Assembly: GCF_003702045.1 (NCBI RefSeq) | Contig: NZ_RBTP01000012.1 | Coordinates: 620,001 to 684,000, forward strand | Direction: 5' to 3' | Source: Pseudomonas viridiflava | Lineage (GTDB): Bacteria > Pseudomonadota > Gammaproteobacteria > Pseudomonadales > Pseudomonadaceae | Length of the DNA stretch: 64,000 bases | Position numbers and translations under genes: made by a program | Notes under the pieces: model-generated | The model's database searches: none | What the model was told of the DNA's origin: nothing | Seen by the model: the letters and a program-made list of their open reading frames with translations, nothing else | Shown: one piece after another, positions 44,666 through 54,665 of the stretch | How positions within the stretch are numbered: the first letter of the stretch is position 1 | Layout of the letters: every line of letters begins with the position of its first letter

Positions 44666-46291
44666 TCAAAAAATGTAGTCCGTCGTCAGGAAGCTCGACT
44701 CCCGGTTGCGAATGATGTCGCTGACCAGTTGCTTGTTGCTCTCCTGAAACTTCGTTGCGACCAGCGTGCGGATGGAGAATACGCGTAAGGCGTCGTGAAC
44801 CGACAGGGTGCCCTCGGCCGAGTTCTTGCGCCCATTGAACGGGTATTTGTCCGGGCCGCGCTGGCATTGGGCGTTGAGGTTGATTCGGCCGACCTGATTG
44901 GCGAACGCATCCACCAACCGCCCAACCTGCGCCGAGTCGTTTCCGAAAATGCTCAATTGCTGGCCGAAGTCCGAATCCAGTACGTAATTGATCACGCTGT
45001 TCAGGTCACGGTAAGAGACGACGGGGACCACCGGACCGAATTGTTCTTCGTGATAAACGCGCATTTCGGGTGTGACGGGGTACAGCAGAGCAGGGTAGAA
45101 GAACGACTCGCTGACCAGCGCGCCATTGTTATTGATGATCTTTGCACCTTTGCCGAGCGCGTCGGCCACCAGCCCTTGCAGGTAATCCGTCTTGCCGGGC
45201 TCGGGCAGGGGCGTCAGTGCCACGCCATCTTCCCAAGGCATGCCGGGCTTGAGCCGGGCCAGCTTCTGCTCGAATTTCTCCAGGAAGCTGTCCACCACAT
45301 CCTCATGCACGAAGAAGATTTTCAAGGCCGTGCAGCGCTGGCCATTGAAGGACAGCGAGCCGGTAACCGCTTCGCTGACCGCGTTATCCAGGTCCACATC
45401 AGGCAGGACGATGCCTGGATTCTTGGCGTCCAGGCCCAACGCGGCGCGCAAGCGGTGAGGGCGCGGGTGCAGTCTTTTCAGTTCGCTGGCGGCTCTGTTG
45501 GTGCCGATGAATGCGAACACATCGATCATGCCGCTGGCCATCAATGCGCTCACCGTATCGCGACCGCTGCCGTAGATCACATTGATGACCCCGGCCGGAA
45601 AGCTGTCCCGGAAGGCCTCCAGCAGCGGGCGAATCAGCAGAACGCCGAATTTGGCGGGCTTGAACACCACGGTGTTGCCCATGATCAGCGCTGGAATGAG
45701 CGTGGTGAACGTCTCGTTCAGCGGATAGTTGTAAGGCCCCATGCACAACGTAACGCCCAACGGCACCCTGCGGATCTGCCCCAGGGTGTCCTGCTCCAGC
45801 TCAAATCGACTGGAACGACGGTCGAGTTCCTTCAGCGCATTGATGGTGTCGACGATGTAGTCGCAGGTGCGATCGAACTCTTTTTCCGAGTCTTTGAGGT
45901 TCTTGCCGATCTCCCACATCAGCAGGTTGACCACCGCCGTACGCTGCTCCCGCATGCGCTTGAGAAACGTCTCGACATGCTGAATACGCTCGGCCACCCG
46001 CATCGTCGGCCAGCGACCCTGGCCCCTGTCCCAAGCGCTAACGGCGGCGTCGAGTGCGGTCATCGCAGTGGCGGCATCCAGCAAGGGCGTGCTGCCCAGC
46101 ATCACAGGCTCCAGCCCCATGCTGCTTCTGATACACACCGGGCTGCGCACAGGTGCCAACGGACCATTCCAGGTCAGCAATTGACCGCCAACCAGATAGT
46201 CGCGCTGTTCGATGGGCGGCCCCGGGCGGTACTGTTCGGGAATACTGTCCGCAGTGGGGAATAGCGTTTCAAGATGGCTATTCAGGGGCAT
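44666..46291 (-). CDS. NADP-dependent non-phosphorylating GAPDH-like aldehyde dehydrogenase
   Basis: A 541-residue aldehyde dehydrogenase resembling the Pseudomonas proteins annotated as NADP-dependent glyceraldehyde-3-phosphate dehydrogenase (GapN/ALDH11-like), which would make 3-phosphoglycerate and NADPH. The nucleophilic Cys is in SFNGQRCTALK and the substrate loop in MGPYNYPLNETF. Most ALDHs have ELGGK before this point; here it reads GLDAKNPGIVLP, so the usual catalytic Glu is missing. ATG at 46291 is preferred to GTG at 46300 because GAGGTG precedes it. Single gene, upstream of tRNA-Asn on the opposite strand. Confidence 0.82.
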   Translation of the reverse strand: MPLNSHLETLFPTADSIPEQYRPGPPIEQRDYLVGGQLLTWNGPLAPVRSPVCIRSSMGLEPVMLGSTPLLDAATAMTALDAAVSAWDRGQGRWPTMRVAERIQHVETFLKRMREQRTAVVNLLMWEIGKNLKDSEKEFDRTCDYIVDTINALKELDRRSSRFELEQDTLGQIRRVPLGVTLCMGPYNYPLNETFTTLIPALIMGNTVVFKPAKFGVLLIRPLLEAFRDSFPAGVINVIYGSGRDTVSALMASGMIDVFAFIGTNRAASELKRLHPRPHRLRAALGLDAKNPGIVLPDVDLDNAVSEAVTGSLSFNGQRCTALKIFFVHEDVVDSFLEKFEQKLARLKPGMPWEDGVALTPLPEPGKTDYLQGLVADALGKGAKIINNNGALVSESFFYPALLYPVTPEMRVYHEEQFGPVVPVVSYRDLNSVINYVLDSDFGQQLSIFGNDSAQVGRLVDAFANQVGRINLNAQCQRGPDKYPFNGRKNSAEGTLSVHDALRVFSIRTLVATKFQESNKQLVSDIIRNRESSFLTTDYIF

Positions 46292-46426
46292 CGGTTTCAC
46301 CTCGAAATGGGTTGCGTCAGGGAACGGGCAAATACACTACGCCACCTGATGTGCGGTGATGAACCCGTCTTGCGACGAGTGAGCGGTCTTTCGTCGGACT
46401 TGCAGTGAAAATTTTCAGGGCCTGGC

Positions 46427-46454
46427 TTGACTTCGTTTTGCGAATCAGTAACAT
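46427..46454 (+). promoter_or_regulatory. Sigma-70 promoter of the tRNA-Asn gene
   Basis: TTGACT at 46427-46432 and TAACAT at 46449-46454 are separated by 16 bases and lie just before the mature tRNA, as expected for a stable RNA promoter. Confidence 0.6.
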
Positions 46455-46463
46455 AGCGCTCAT

Positions 46464-46539
<76 letters not shown>

Positions 46540-46577
46540 GACAACGTTTCCAAAAGAGCAAGTCTTTGGAATCACAC

Positions 46578-46608
46578 AAAAAACCCGCCTTGATGGCGGG
46601 TTTTTTTG
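46578..46608 (+). terminator. Intrinsic terminator after tRNA-Asn
   Basis: AAAAAACCCGCC-TTGAT-GGCGGGTTTTTTT is a symmetrical stem with a T-run on the right and an A-run on the left, so it can stop transcription in both directions. It lies 38 bases after the tRNA. Confidence 0.9.
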
Positions 46609-46733
46609 TGCGTGCATGTTTTGTGTCGCTGAAAGACGCAAACGATACCCTTGCTCCACCAACCCGACTAGAATCCCCGCCTCGCTGAGCCTCCACCCGA
46701 AAGGCGCAGCCCCAGTCTGTTCAGGGGAGCGTA

Positions 46734-48095
46734 ATGGCTGCAGCCAGCGCGACATTTACCGAAGGTTCCATCGCGCGGCACGTCAGGGTGACGGCCAGCA
46801 CCAGCGCGTTAAGTCTGTTTGCCGTGTTTCTGGTGGACATCCTCACGCTGGTCTACGTCTCCATGCTGCACGACCCGGTGTTGCTGGCGGCGGTTGGCAT
46901 CGCCAAGGTGATGATGTTCGTCAACCTGTCGCTGGCCAGCGGTTTCATCATCGCGGCCACGGCGGTGTTGTCCGCGCGTATCGGTCACCGGATGTCGAAG
47001 TCGGTGGCGCGGCTCTGCGCCAGCCTGATGCTGATGATCCTAGTGGTTGCAGGTTTTGCAGCGGCGCTTCAGCTAGCCCTGAGTGTGCCGATTACTCACT
47101 GGCTTGGCGCCGAGGCGGCTGTCTATGACGCGGCGCGCGGGTTTATCTGGCTGGCGCTGCCCGCGACGGTGTTGCAGGCGGTGATGCAACTGTCGGCGCA
47201 GATGCTCAGGACGGTCGGCGATAACCGTCGCGCGCTGGGCGTGGTGCTGTCGGGTGCTGCGACCCTGGCAGTGGCCGATCCTGTGTTCATTTTCGGGCTG
47301 GGGCTGGGATTGGAAGGCGCAGGGCTGGCGTTTGCGGTGTCCGGCTGTGTCTCGGCCTGCGTGGGTGTCTATTGGGTGCGTCACCGTATGGGCCTTTCGT
47401 TTTCGCGCAATCTCAAGTTGTTGCGCATTCATGCGAGCAGCACCTTCAGGCTTGCGCTGCCGGCGATGGCCGCCAATCTGGCGACGCCGATCGGACTGGC
47501 GTATCTGGTCGCCACACTGGCGACATTCGGCACGTCAGCGCTGGCTGCCATGAGCGTGATGGACCGTGTACTGCAATTTTCCTACTGTGCGTTTTTTGCT
47601 CTGCCCGGGGCGCTTGCGCCGATACTGGGGCAGAATATCGGCGCGCAGCGTGACGACAGGGTCCGCTCTGCTATCGTGTTTACCCGCAAGCTGGTGGTCG
47701 GTTACGGGTTGGCGGTCTGGCTGGTGCTGCTGTTGGGCAGTGCAGCCATCGCCGACCTCTACCAGCTTGAAGGCGAGGCGCGCACGGTCTTTCTGAATTA
47801 TTGCAGGCTGGGTGGTGGATTATGGGTCATCATCGGTCTGGATTTCGTGGCCATCGCGGTGTTCATGACCATGAACAGATCATGGCTGGTGGCGGTCTTT
47901 GCATGGTTGCGTGCGACCGTGGGCACGGTACCGTTCGTGTACGCAGGCGCGCACTGGTTTGGCGGCATTGGCGTGTTGCCATCAATGTTCGCGGGTAACG
48001 CCATGATCGCCTTGGTTTCTATCGTCACCGCATCGCTGACCGCCAAGCGGTTTTTCACAAGCAGGGCCCAGGCTGTTAGCGCCGGGAAACAATGA
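46734..48095 (+). CDS. MATE-family multidrug/Na+ or H+ antiporter
   Basis: A 453-residue inner membrane protein with twelve predicted helices in two halves. MATE landmarks are MLHDPVLLAAVGIAKVMMFV, GFIIAATAVLSARIGH and, in the second half, FALPGALAPILGQNIGAQRD. Family members extrude drugs, dyes or metabolites. GGGGAG precedes the ATG. A TetR regulator gene follows after 24 bases on the same strand and may control it. Substrate unknown. Confidence 0.9.
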   Translation: MAAASATFTEGSIARHVRVTASTSALSLFAVFLVDILTLVYVSMLHDPVLLAAVGIAKVMMFVNLSLASGFIIAATAVLSARIGHRMSKSVARLCASLMLMILVVAGFAAALQLALSVPITHWLGAEAAVYDAARGFIWLALPATVLQAVMQLSAQMLRTVGDNRRALGVVLSGAATLAVADPVFIFGLGLGLEGAGLAFAVSGCVSACVGVYWVRHRMGLSFSRNLKLLRIHASSTFRLALPAMAANLATPIGLAYLVATLATFGTSALAAMSVMDRVLQFSYCAFFALPGALAPILGQNIGAQRDDRVRSAIVFTRKLVVGYGLAVWLVLLLGSAAIADLYQLEGEARTVFLNYCRLGGGLWVIIGLDFVAIAVFMTMNRSWLVAVFAWLRATVGTVPFVYAGAHWFGGIGVLPSMFAGNAMIALVSIVTASLTAKRFFTSRAQAVSAGKQ

Positions 48096-48119
48096 ACACT
48101 CGGGGTGTTATCAGGTTTT

Positions 48120-48770
48120 ATGTCAGTAGAAGAATCAGGGAACGAATCCGAAGAGGTTGTGCAGCCCAAGCGCCGCCGCGCACCCAAGGGCGACCTGCGC
48201 AAAAAGGCGTTGCTGGATGCCGCTACGATCATCTTCGCCCGCAATGGTTATTCGAGCGCTTCGATGCGGGATGTGGCAACGCTGGCGGGTATTACCACGG
48301 TCGGGTTGCTGCATCACTTCCCCAACAAGGAAGCCTTGCTGAACGCGCTGCTGGAACGTCGCGATCAGCGCGTGGTGTCCAGGTTTCAGGACTTGATCAC
48401 TGAGCCTACGCTGGAAGGCTTTGTGAAGTTCATCAAACTGAGCATGAGTTTCAGCATCGAGGATGCCGCCGAGTGTCAGGCAGCATTGCTGATGAACACG
48501 GAAAGCCTGTCCCCTGAGCATCCTGCCTGGTCCTGGCACAAGGAGCGGTTTCATCTGACCCACCAGCATGCGCGCGGTCATTTGAACGCGCTGAAGGATG
48601 CGGGGGAAATTCGTGCGGACGTCGACGTGCAAGCACTGGCTCAAGAGATTTTCTCGGTAATGGATGGCTTGCAGCTTCAGTGGCTCAGGTGCCCTGAAGA
48701 AGTGGACGTGATGGCGGTATTCGATGTTTACGCGCAACGATTGGGAAGGGATATCAAGGCTCGTCCCTGA
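48120..48770 (+). CDS. TetR-family transcription regulator
   Basis: A 216-residue repressor-type protein. The N-terminal helix-turn-helix is typical (ALLDAATIIFARNGYSSASM, then TTVGLLHHFPNKEALLNALL), and the C-terminal helical ligand domain is unremarkable. A charged tail (SVEESGNESEEVVQPKRRR) precedes the DNA-binding domain. The start could be a GTG at 48105; ATG 48120 is preferred. It lies behind the MATE gene, a likely target, and converges on the beta-glucosidase gene with a 15-base gap. Confidence 0.9.
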   Translation: MSVEESGNESEEVVQPKRRRAPKGDLRKKALLDAATIIFARNGYSSASMRDVATLAGITTVGLLHHFPNKEALLNALLERRDQRVVSRFQDLITEPTLEGFVKFIKLSMSFSIEDAAECQAALLMNTESLSPEHPAWSWHKERFHLTHQHARGHLNALKDAGEIRADVDVQALAQEIFSVMDGLQLQWLRCPEEVDVMAVFDVYAQRLGRDIKARP

Positions 48771-48785
48771 GCCTTGATGTTTGCA

Positions 48786-51530
48786 TCAGTATCGTTGCGA
48801 CGCTGACACCTGCACGGCTTTGCGCAGCGGTAACGGCAGCGGGTTGCTGTCGCGGGTGGTCAGTTTTTCCGGAAACAGGGTCGTCAGGGTTCGGTTGAGC
48901 GTCAGGTTTTCCGAATCCGCACCGACCAGGATCTTGTACTTGCCTGCGTCAACATCCCAGCTTGCGGTCTTGTCGACGTAGTAGGCCAGCGAGCGCGAAT
49001 CGATCGGAATGCTGACGGTCTTGCTCTCACCCGGTTGCAGGTACACCTTGGTGAAGCCTTTGAGTTCTTTCTCCGGACGGTCGACGGCGGGTTTCACCGG
49101 TTGCATGTACAACTGAGCCACTTCGAAGCCTGCCGTGTCACCGGTGTTGGTCAGGGTGAACTTCACGTCGATGGTAGAGCCCGGCGTCAGCACATGGGTC
49201 GACAGCTTCAGGTCGCTGTAACCGAAGGTGGTGTAGGACAGGCCGAACCCGAACGGATAGAGCGGCCTGGTGTGCTTCTTGTCGTAACCGCGATAACCCA
49301 TGTACAGGCCTTCGCTGTAGGTCATTTCGGTCAGTGCCTTGTCGCCACGGTAAGCGGCCGGATCCGGGTACGACGCGTAGCTCGGGTTATCCTCGATCTT
49401 CTTGTCGATGGTGACGGGCAGCTTGCCCGACGGATTGACCTTGCCGAACAGAATCTCGGCCAATGCCTGACCGCCTTGCTGACCCGGGAACCAGGCCTGC
49501 AGGGTGGCGCCGACCTTGTTGGCCCAAGGCTGCATGTTGGCGACGCCGCCGCCATGCATCACCACGATGGTGTTGGGGTTGGCCTTGGTCACGTAGCTGA
49601 CCAGTTCCGCCTGTTGATCAGGCAGATCGAAACCGTGGTCAGAGCCTTCGCCTTCGTTCTCGGACGTGGTGCCCGTGGCGACGACCACAGCGTCGTACTT
49701 CGACAGGTCCTTGGGCGGACGCAGCGAGGCCCAGCTCATCTGCACGCCGGTGACACCGCCCAGAGCCGGAATGAAGTTACCCTGCACGCGCTTGTATTCC
49801 AGCTTGACGGTGTACGACTTGCCCGCTGTCAGCGCGGCGGTCTTGCCGGACGTGGTCAAGGCATTGACCACGTCGGACGAGTACGGAACGCCGTCGCTTG
49901 CCACAATCAGTTCATCGTTGACCCAGAGCGTGTAAGGACCATCCGCACGCACTTTGAACACTTGAGGGCCGGACACCGTTGGCTTGATGACCGATGTGAA
50001 GCGCGCCGAGAACGAGCCGGGTGAGGGGCTGAAGCCGGAAACCGCCGTGCTGCCAGCGTCGGTGACGTTGGTGCCGGTGGTCCAGTTCAGGTTCACGCCG
50101 GGCTCGACTCGGGTCACGGCCGGCTCACCGGAGAAGCTGGTGTTGGAAAAGTATTCGGCCTTGACGCCCGAATTATTGATGCCGTTGTTGCCCGTTGCAG
50201 GCTGATACCAGGCCGAACTGGCCGGATTCAGGCTCAATTCCGACAGGTAAGTCACGTTCGTGCTGCTGGACGCCAGTTGTTGCAAGCCGCTCAGCTCGGT
50301 CACGTAGCTGTTGGGCGGCGAGTTGGCGGTGCCGAACGGCGACGCAGGCACGTCGTGAGCCCAGTTGCCGATGACGGCGATCTTGGCCGTGCGCGCCAGC
50401 GGCAGCAGCGGTTTGCCCGCAGCGGTGTTTTCGTTGCGCAGCAATACGATGGATTCACGCGCCGTATTCAGCGCTGCACGCATGCCGTATTCGGGGTGGT
50501 CCAGGGTCTTGGCGGTGTTGAGGTTTTCCTGGAAGTCGTAGCTGACAATCGCACGCAGGTTGCGTTTGACCTTGTCATCGATGACGTTCTGGGTGAGTTG
50601 CCCGCTCCACAGGTAAGGCAGCAGGTTGGCTTCGGTGAATTGCAGGCCGGATGGCATGTCGATATCGGTGCCGGCCCACGCGCCCTTGAAGGCATCATGA
50701 ATGGCGTTGAAGTCGCTGATCACGGTGCCTTGGTAACCCCATTCACCCTTGAGCACTTCGGTGATCAGGTGATGGTTTTCACACGCGTAATCGCCGTTGA
50801 CCTTGTTGAAGCCACACATGATCGACGCGACGTTGGCATTCTTGACCATCGATTCGAAGCCCGGCAGGTACAGCTCGCGCAGGGTACGTTCGTCAGCGAT
50901 GACGTTGACGGCCTGACGGTTGGCTTCCTGTTCGTTGGCCAGGTAATGCTTGCCGCTGGCCTGAATGCCTTGCACCTGAATACCGTTGACGATGGCAGGT
51001 GCCAGCACGGCGCCGAGGAACGGATCTTCACCGCTCACGTACTCGGCAGACCGGCCGTTGTAGGGCGTGCGATAAAGATTCACGCCGGGCGAGAGCATCT
51101 GCTGACCGCCGGAAATACGGGTTTCGTAGGCGATCGCCAGGCCGAATTCCTTGGCGCGGTTGATGCTCCAAGTGGCAGCCAGTGCAGACTGCGATGGGTA
51201 TTGCGCGCCGAACGTGGCGTTGTTGACGTGTACGCCCATCGAGGAGTCATAGGCGACCGTACCCTTGATGCCCCATTTGAGCAGGGAAGGGATCATGTGC
51301 CCGTCGTTCACGCGGGTGAAATTGATCTTTTCCGACGTGTTCATGTTGTCGAGGATTGAGCTGACACGCGCCTCGACTTCGTTGCCGGTGGCGGGCGTGA
51401 CAGCGGCCAGCGCAAGGTTGGCCTGCATGATGCCGAAGGTCAGCAGGCTGAGGCCCAGTGTCTGTTTGAACGCTGACAAGGCAAATGTCCTCTTGGCGCA
51501 GAGCGGCGGCTGGAAATCGGAAGGGGTCAT
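48786..51530 (-). CDS. Secreted GH3 beta-glucosidase with inserted PA14 domain
   Basis: A 914-residue exported glycoside hydrolase family 3 enzyme. A long signal region ends near NLALAAV (about residue 43). The TIM-barrel domain contains SGKHYLANEQEANRQ and the nucleophile Asp in VISDFNAIHDAF. The second domain has GVANMQPWANKV and DHGFDLPDQQAELV. Between them is a PA14 carbohydrate-binding insert (VKAEYFSNTSFSGEPAVTRV, then FKVRADGPYTLWVNDELIVA), and a fibronectin-III-like domain ends the protein. It would cleave beta-linked glucosides in the periplasm or outside. Its ATG overlaps the stop of a small secreted protein gene (ATGA). Confidence 0.93.
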   Translation of the reverse strand: MTPSDFQPPLCAKRTFALSAFKQTLGLSLLTFGIMQANLALAAVTPATGNEVEARVSSILDNMNTSEKINFTRVNDGHMIPSLLKWGIKGTVAYDSSMGVHVNNATFGAQYPSQSALAATWSINRAKEFGLAIAYETRISGGQQMLSPGVNLYRTPYNGRSAEYVSGEDPFLGAVLAPAIVNGIQVQGIQASGKHYLANEQEANRQAVNVIADERTLRELYLPGFESMVKNANVASIMCGFNKVNGDYACENHHLITEVLKGEWGYQGTVISDFNAIHDAFKGAWAGTDIDMPSGLQFTEANLLPYLWSGQLTQNVIDDKVKRNLRAIVSYDFQENLNTAKTLDHPEYGMRAALNTARESIVLLRNENTAAGKPLLPLARTAKIAVIGNWAHDVPASPFGTANSPPNSYVTELSGLQQLASSSTNVTYLSELSLNPASSAWYQPATGNNGINNSGVKAEYFSNTSFSGEPAVTRVEPGVNLNWTTGTNVTDAGSTAVSGFSPSPGSFSARFTSVIKPTVSGPQVFKVRADGPYTLWVNDELIVASDGVPYSSDVVNALTTSGKTAALTAGKSYTVKLEYKRVQGNFIPALGGVTGVQMSWASLRPPKDLSKYDAVVVATGTTSENEGEGSDHGFDLPDQQAELVSYVTKANPNTIVVMHGGGVANMQPWANKVGATLQAWFPGQQGGQALAEILFGKVNPSGKLPVTIDKKIEDNPSYASYPDPAAYRGDKALTEMTYSEGLYMGYRGYDKKHTRPLYPFGFGLSYTTFGYSDLKLSTHVLTPGSTIDVKFTLTNTGDTAGFEVAQLYMQPVKPAVDRPEKELKGFTKVYLQPGESKTVSIPIDSRSLAYYVDKTASWDVDAGKYKILVGADSENLTLNRTLTTLFPEKLTTRDSNPLPLPLRKAVQVSASQRY

Positions 51531-51787
51531 GGGCGTTGTTCCTGTGCGGTACGCGGCGCGTCATCAGTGATCACGGGCTCATCAAGCAAGGACGAGGCGC
51601 CTTTTTGTGCGGGTGTGGTGATTTTGTCAGCCCCGGAAATCTGGTCGCGCCTGGACTCGACCTGCAGTTTTATCTGCGCATCGGAAGTGCCGTTATTGGC
51701 AGCAGACGTGGAGTCCGCCGCCAGCGCGGACATACTTTGCGCGCACAGAAGTACAGCGCCAAAAACAGGCAGCATGAATCGGGTCAT
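51527..51787 (-). CDS. Small secreted protein coupled to the beta-glucosidase gene
   Basis: An 86-residue protein I do not recognise. It has a clear signal peptide (MTRFMLPVFGAVLLCAQSMS, cleavage near ALAAD), leaving about 63 mature residues that are polar and probably disordered (DAQIKLQVESRRDQISGADK). The alternative start at 51796 adds three residues; 51787 is better spaced from GAG. Its stop overlaps the beta-glucosidase start by ATGA, so the two are one transcript and translation is coupled. A role in secretion or stability of the enzyme is only a guess. Confidence 0.7.
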   Translation of the reverse strand: MTRFMLPVFGAVLLCAQSMSALAADSTSAANNGTSDAQIKLQVESRRDQISGADKITTPAQKGASSLLDEPVITDDAPRTAQEQRP

Positions 51788-51839
51788 CAATGGCATCTCG
51801 ATGGAAAGTTATCTGAAATATTCAACAGGCTATGGCAGC

Positions 51840-52405
51840 GGTAGTTCTACTTGCCCGACAGTCAGTCCAGAAAGAGCAATAGAAGTTCAGCGGTTTATAA
51901 AATATTCCTTGTTTGGATTTTATAAAATGCTATCAAAATGCCATGTGTGCAATTTTTTTCGATCCGAGGGTTTTTCGGCAGAGCAGAAAAGGAATAACGG
52001 CTCAATTAATGGTTATTTATGCCAATAAATATGTATTTATACGTAGATATTAGGTAATAAATGCTAATTATTGGCTATTAATAACCTTTTTGTTAAACCT
52101 AACTGTGGTTAGGTTTAATGCTCTGGTACCATGTGTGCCCTAGCGAAACCCACGAATGAATGAACATGGCGCTCAGGTTTTTAAACGCGCCTAGAAACCG
52201 GGTTAATGATCAAATAGCAGGTGGGATCGTTGCCATCTCGAAAAATACAGACGGCGTTAATCTGTGTGTCTGGCAGTTGCCTGATGGGACTGTTCATTAG
52301 GTTTAAAAGTGTATGGCAGGTAGTTAATTGAGGGCCTGATAATTAAAAGGCTTTTATCGCTTGCTGGCGAACATTTTCCTTTACTTGAAAATAGATGTGC
52401 CCAAC
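51840..52405. other. AT-rich intergenic region
   Basis: About 560 bases visibly poorer in G and C than both flanks (runs such as AATTTTTTTCG, TATTTATACGTAGATATTAG, GCTAATTATTGGCTATTAAT). No convincing gene lies in it. It contains the palindrome at 52093-52118, and it lies upstream of both the leftward beta-glucosidase operon and the rightward small gene. It could hold promoters bound by MvaT-type silencers. Confidence 0.6.
52093..52118. promoter_or_regulatory. Perfect 26-base palindrome, possible operator
   Basis: TTAAACCTAAC and GTTAGGTTTAA are exact complements around TGTG. There is no T-run, so it does not look like a terminator. Placement in the promoter-rich AT region 300 bases upstream of the beta-glucosidase operon suggests an operator for an unknown regulator. 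Confidence 0.55.
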
Positions 52406-52747
52406 ATGATCTCAGAGAATGTCAGCCTCGCGTCCGATCGGATCGATGTGGCGATATTGAGCGTCGTCAGGCGCTTCAGCTCTGATCGTTCGCGACGGCT
52501 CACCTTCGGCCAGATTTACATGGAAGTGTTGAAACGCTCTGCGCACGTTTTTCCCATCATCGAGTGTGTGAACGCCGTGGATGTCCTTGTGAGGGAAGGG
52601 CTGCTGATCTCGGAAAGGACACTGGACGTTGATCAGTCTTTTCCTTACACCCAGCACATCATCAGCGGCCTGACAGAGGTCGGAGCGGCCTCGCTCTCGG
52701 TTCCTGGCTCCGACAGCGAGCCTGTTCAATCCGGCTCACTGGTCTGA
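52406..52747 (+). CDS. Small protein of unknown function
   Basis: A 113-residue soluble protein beginning [18 protein letters not shown]. Its middle ([20 protein letters not shown], then [20 protein letters not shown]) looks like a small winged-helix fold. I recognise no family. The frame is open from a TTG at 52361, but ATG 52406 seems likelier; neither has a strong ribosome-binding site. Its last 22 bases overlap the 3' end of the convergent acyl-CoA synthetase gene. Coding character is supported by normal codon use after the AT-rich leader. Confidence 0.55.
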   Translation: MISENVSLASDRIDVAILSVVRRFSSDRSRRLTFGQIYMEVLKRSAHVFPIIECVNAVDVLVREGLLISERTLDVDQSFPYTQHIISGLTEVGAASLSVPGSDSEPVQSGSLV

Positions 52748-54405
52748 CTCAGCCGTAGCAGGCTGATTTCCCGCATCCGGAATTTCTGCACCTTGCCGGT
52801 CACGGTCATGGGAAAGTCGTCGACGAACAAAAAATGCCTGGGCACCTTGAAATGCGCGACGCGTGCGCGAAAGAAATCTCGCAGCGTTGCCTCATCACAA
52901 CCGCGACCGGTGTGCAGCCTCACCCAAGCCACCAGTTCCTCGCCATAGCGCTCGCAGGGAATCCCCACGACGTAGGCTTCGGCGATGTCGGCATGGTGCA
53001 GCAACAGCTCTTCGATCTCGCGCGGATAGATGTTCTCGCCGCCACGGATAATCATGTCTTTGCTCCGGCCCACGATGGTCACGTAGCCGTCGACGTCCAT
53101 GCGCACCAGATCCCCGGTATGCATCCAGCCCTCGGCATCGATGTCTCTCGCGGTGGCGTCCGGGTCTTGCCAGTAACCCAGCATCACGCTGTAACCTCGC
53201 GTGCAAAGCTCGCCCACCTGATCGCGCTCTACGGTATTGCCGTCGGCATCGATGACCTTGTGTTCCAGATGTGGCTGGGTGCGACCGACGCTGGTCACGC
53301 GTAATTCCAAGGGGTCGTCATTGGACGTTTGCAAGGAAACCGGGCTGGTTTCAGTCATGCCGTACGCGATCTGGACGCCGCTCATGTGCATCTGGTCGAT
53401 GACCTGACGCATGACTTCGATGGGGCAGATGCTGCCCGCCATGATCCCGCCCTTGAGGCTCGACAGGTCCAGCGATGTGCGCTCGGGAAGGTCGAGTTCC
53501 TTGATGAACATGGTCGGCACGCCGTAGAGGTACGTCGCTCGCTCACGGGTAACGGCTTCAAGTGTCGCCAGAGGCTCGAACGAGGGCGCGGGATAAATCA
53601 TCGTCGCGCCATGCGTCAGGCAGGCGAGGTTGCCCATGACCATGCCGAAACAGTGGTAGAGCGGCACGGGAATGACGAGACGGTCTGCCGACGTCAGGCC
53701 AAGGTTATGCCCGACCAAATAGCCGTTGTTGAGGATATTGCGATGGCTGAGGGTGGCACCTTTTGGAAAGCCCGTGGTGCCGGAGGTGTACTGAATATTG
53801 ATCGGGTCATCCACATGCAGGCTGGCGGCGCGTTGTTCAAGGGCGTCTTGGCTCGTAGGCTCGGCAATCGATCGCAGCGTGCGCCACGCCAGCATGCCGG
53901 AAGGTGGACGGTCGGCCAGGCTGATGACACCACGCAGGCTTGGCAGCGCTTCGTTTGTCCAGTCCCCGGCGGATGAGGTCAGCAACTCGGGGATGACCTG
54001 CCCGAGCATGGCGTGATAGTCCGAGTCCTTGTAACGGTCTGCGGTCACCAGCCACGCACAACCTGAACGTTGCAGCGCGTAGGTGAGCTCCGACGTGCGA
54101 TAGGCCGGATTGATGTTGACCAGCACCGCGCCCATCTTCGCGCTGGCCAATTGCGTGATACACCACTCGGCGCAATTGGGTGCCCAGATGCCGATTCGCT
54201 GACCCTTTTCAATGCCCAGTGCCATCAGCGCACGTGCCAGGGTATCGACCTCCTGCGCCAGATCACGCCAGCTGTAGCGCAGGTGTTGAAAGGGCACGAC
54301 CAACGCATCCTGCTCCGGCCAGCGCGTAGCGGCCTCGGACAGGGCAGTACCAATGGTGTGTTCAAGCAGGGGCGGGTGCTGCAATCCGGCGCAATAGCTC
54401 AGCAT
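52726..54405 (-). CDS. AMP-dependent acyl-CoA synthetase/ligase
   Basis: A 559-residue adenylate-forming enzyme that activates a fatty or related carboxylic acid with ATP and joins it to CoA. Core motifs are the P-loop [16 protein letters not shown], the aromatic [65 protein letters not shown] and the late Lys in [14 protein letters not shown]. The lack of membrane or signal segments suits a cytoplasmic enzyme. Chain-length preference cannot be told from the sequence. Single gene. Confidence 0.92.
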   Translation of the reverse strand: MLSYCAGLQHPPLLEHTIGTALSEAATRWPEQDALVVPFQHLRYSWRDLAQEVDTLARALMALGIEKGQRIGIWAPNCAEWCITQLASAKMGAVLVNINPAYRTSELTYALQRSGCAWLVTADRYKDSDYHAMLGQVIPELLTSSAGDWTNEALPSLRGVISLADRPPSGMLAWRTLRSIAEPTSQDALEQRAASLHVDDPINIQYTSGTTGFPKGATLSHRNILNNGYLVGHNLGLTSADRLVIPVPLYHCFGMVMGNLACLTHGATMIYPAPSFEPLATLEAVTRERATYLYGVPTMFIKELDLPERTSLDLSSLKGGIMAGSICPIEVMRQVIDQMHMSGVQIAYGMTETSPVSLQTSNDDPLELRVTSVGRTQPHLEHKVIDADGNTVERDQVGELCTRGYSVMLGYWQDPDATARDIDAEGWMHTGDLVRMDVDGYVTIVGRSKDMIIRGGENIYPREIEELLLHHADIAEAYVVGIPCERYGEELVAWVRLHTGRGCDEATLRDFFRARVAHFKVPRHFLFVDDFPMTVTGKVQKFRMREISLLRLSQTSEPD

Positions 54406-54665
54406 GTCGCATCCTCAGTGTTTTTATTGTCGAGATGTGATGACTGCGAGTGAGGGTTGCCGCTTACGTTAACGTCACGCTGCGGTACTGTCCAGTTTCT
54501 GGTGGCGGCGATGCCGCACTTGCTTAGTGACAACCGTATTGGCCAGCCGATTATCCGCAGGTCGGTTTACGGATTGCCCGCTCCACTGCCATGAATGCCT
54601 GTTCCGATGCGCTGGCTTGAGGTAGGTTCTAAACCCTCTTCAACCCATTCAAGGACGGACCTCGC

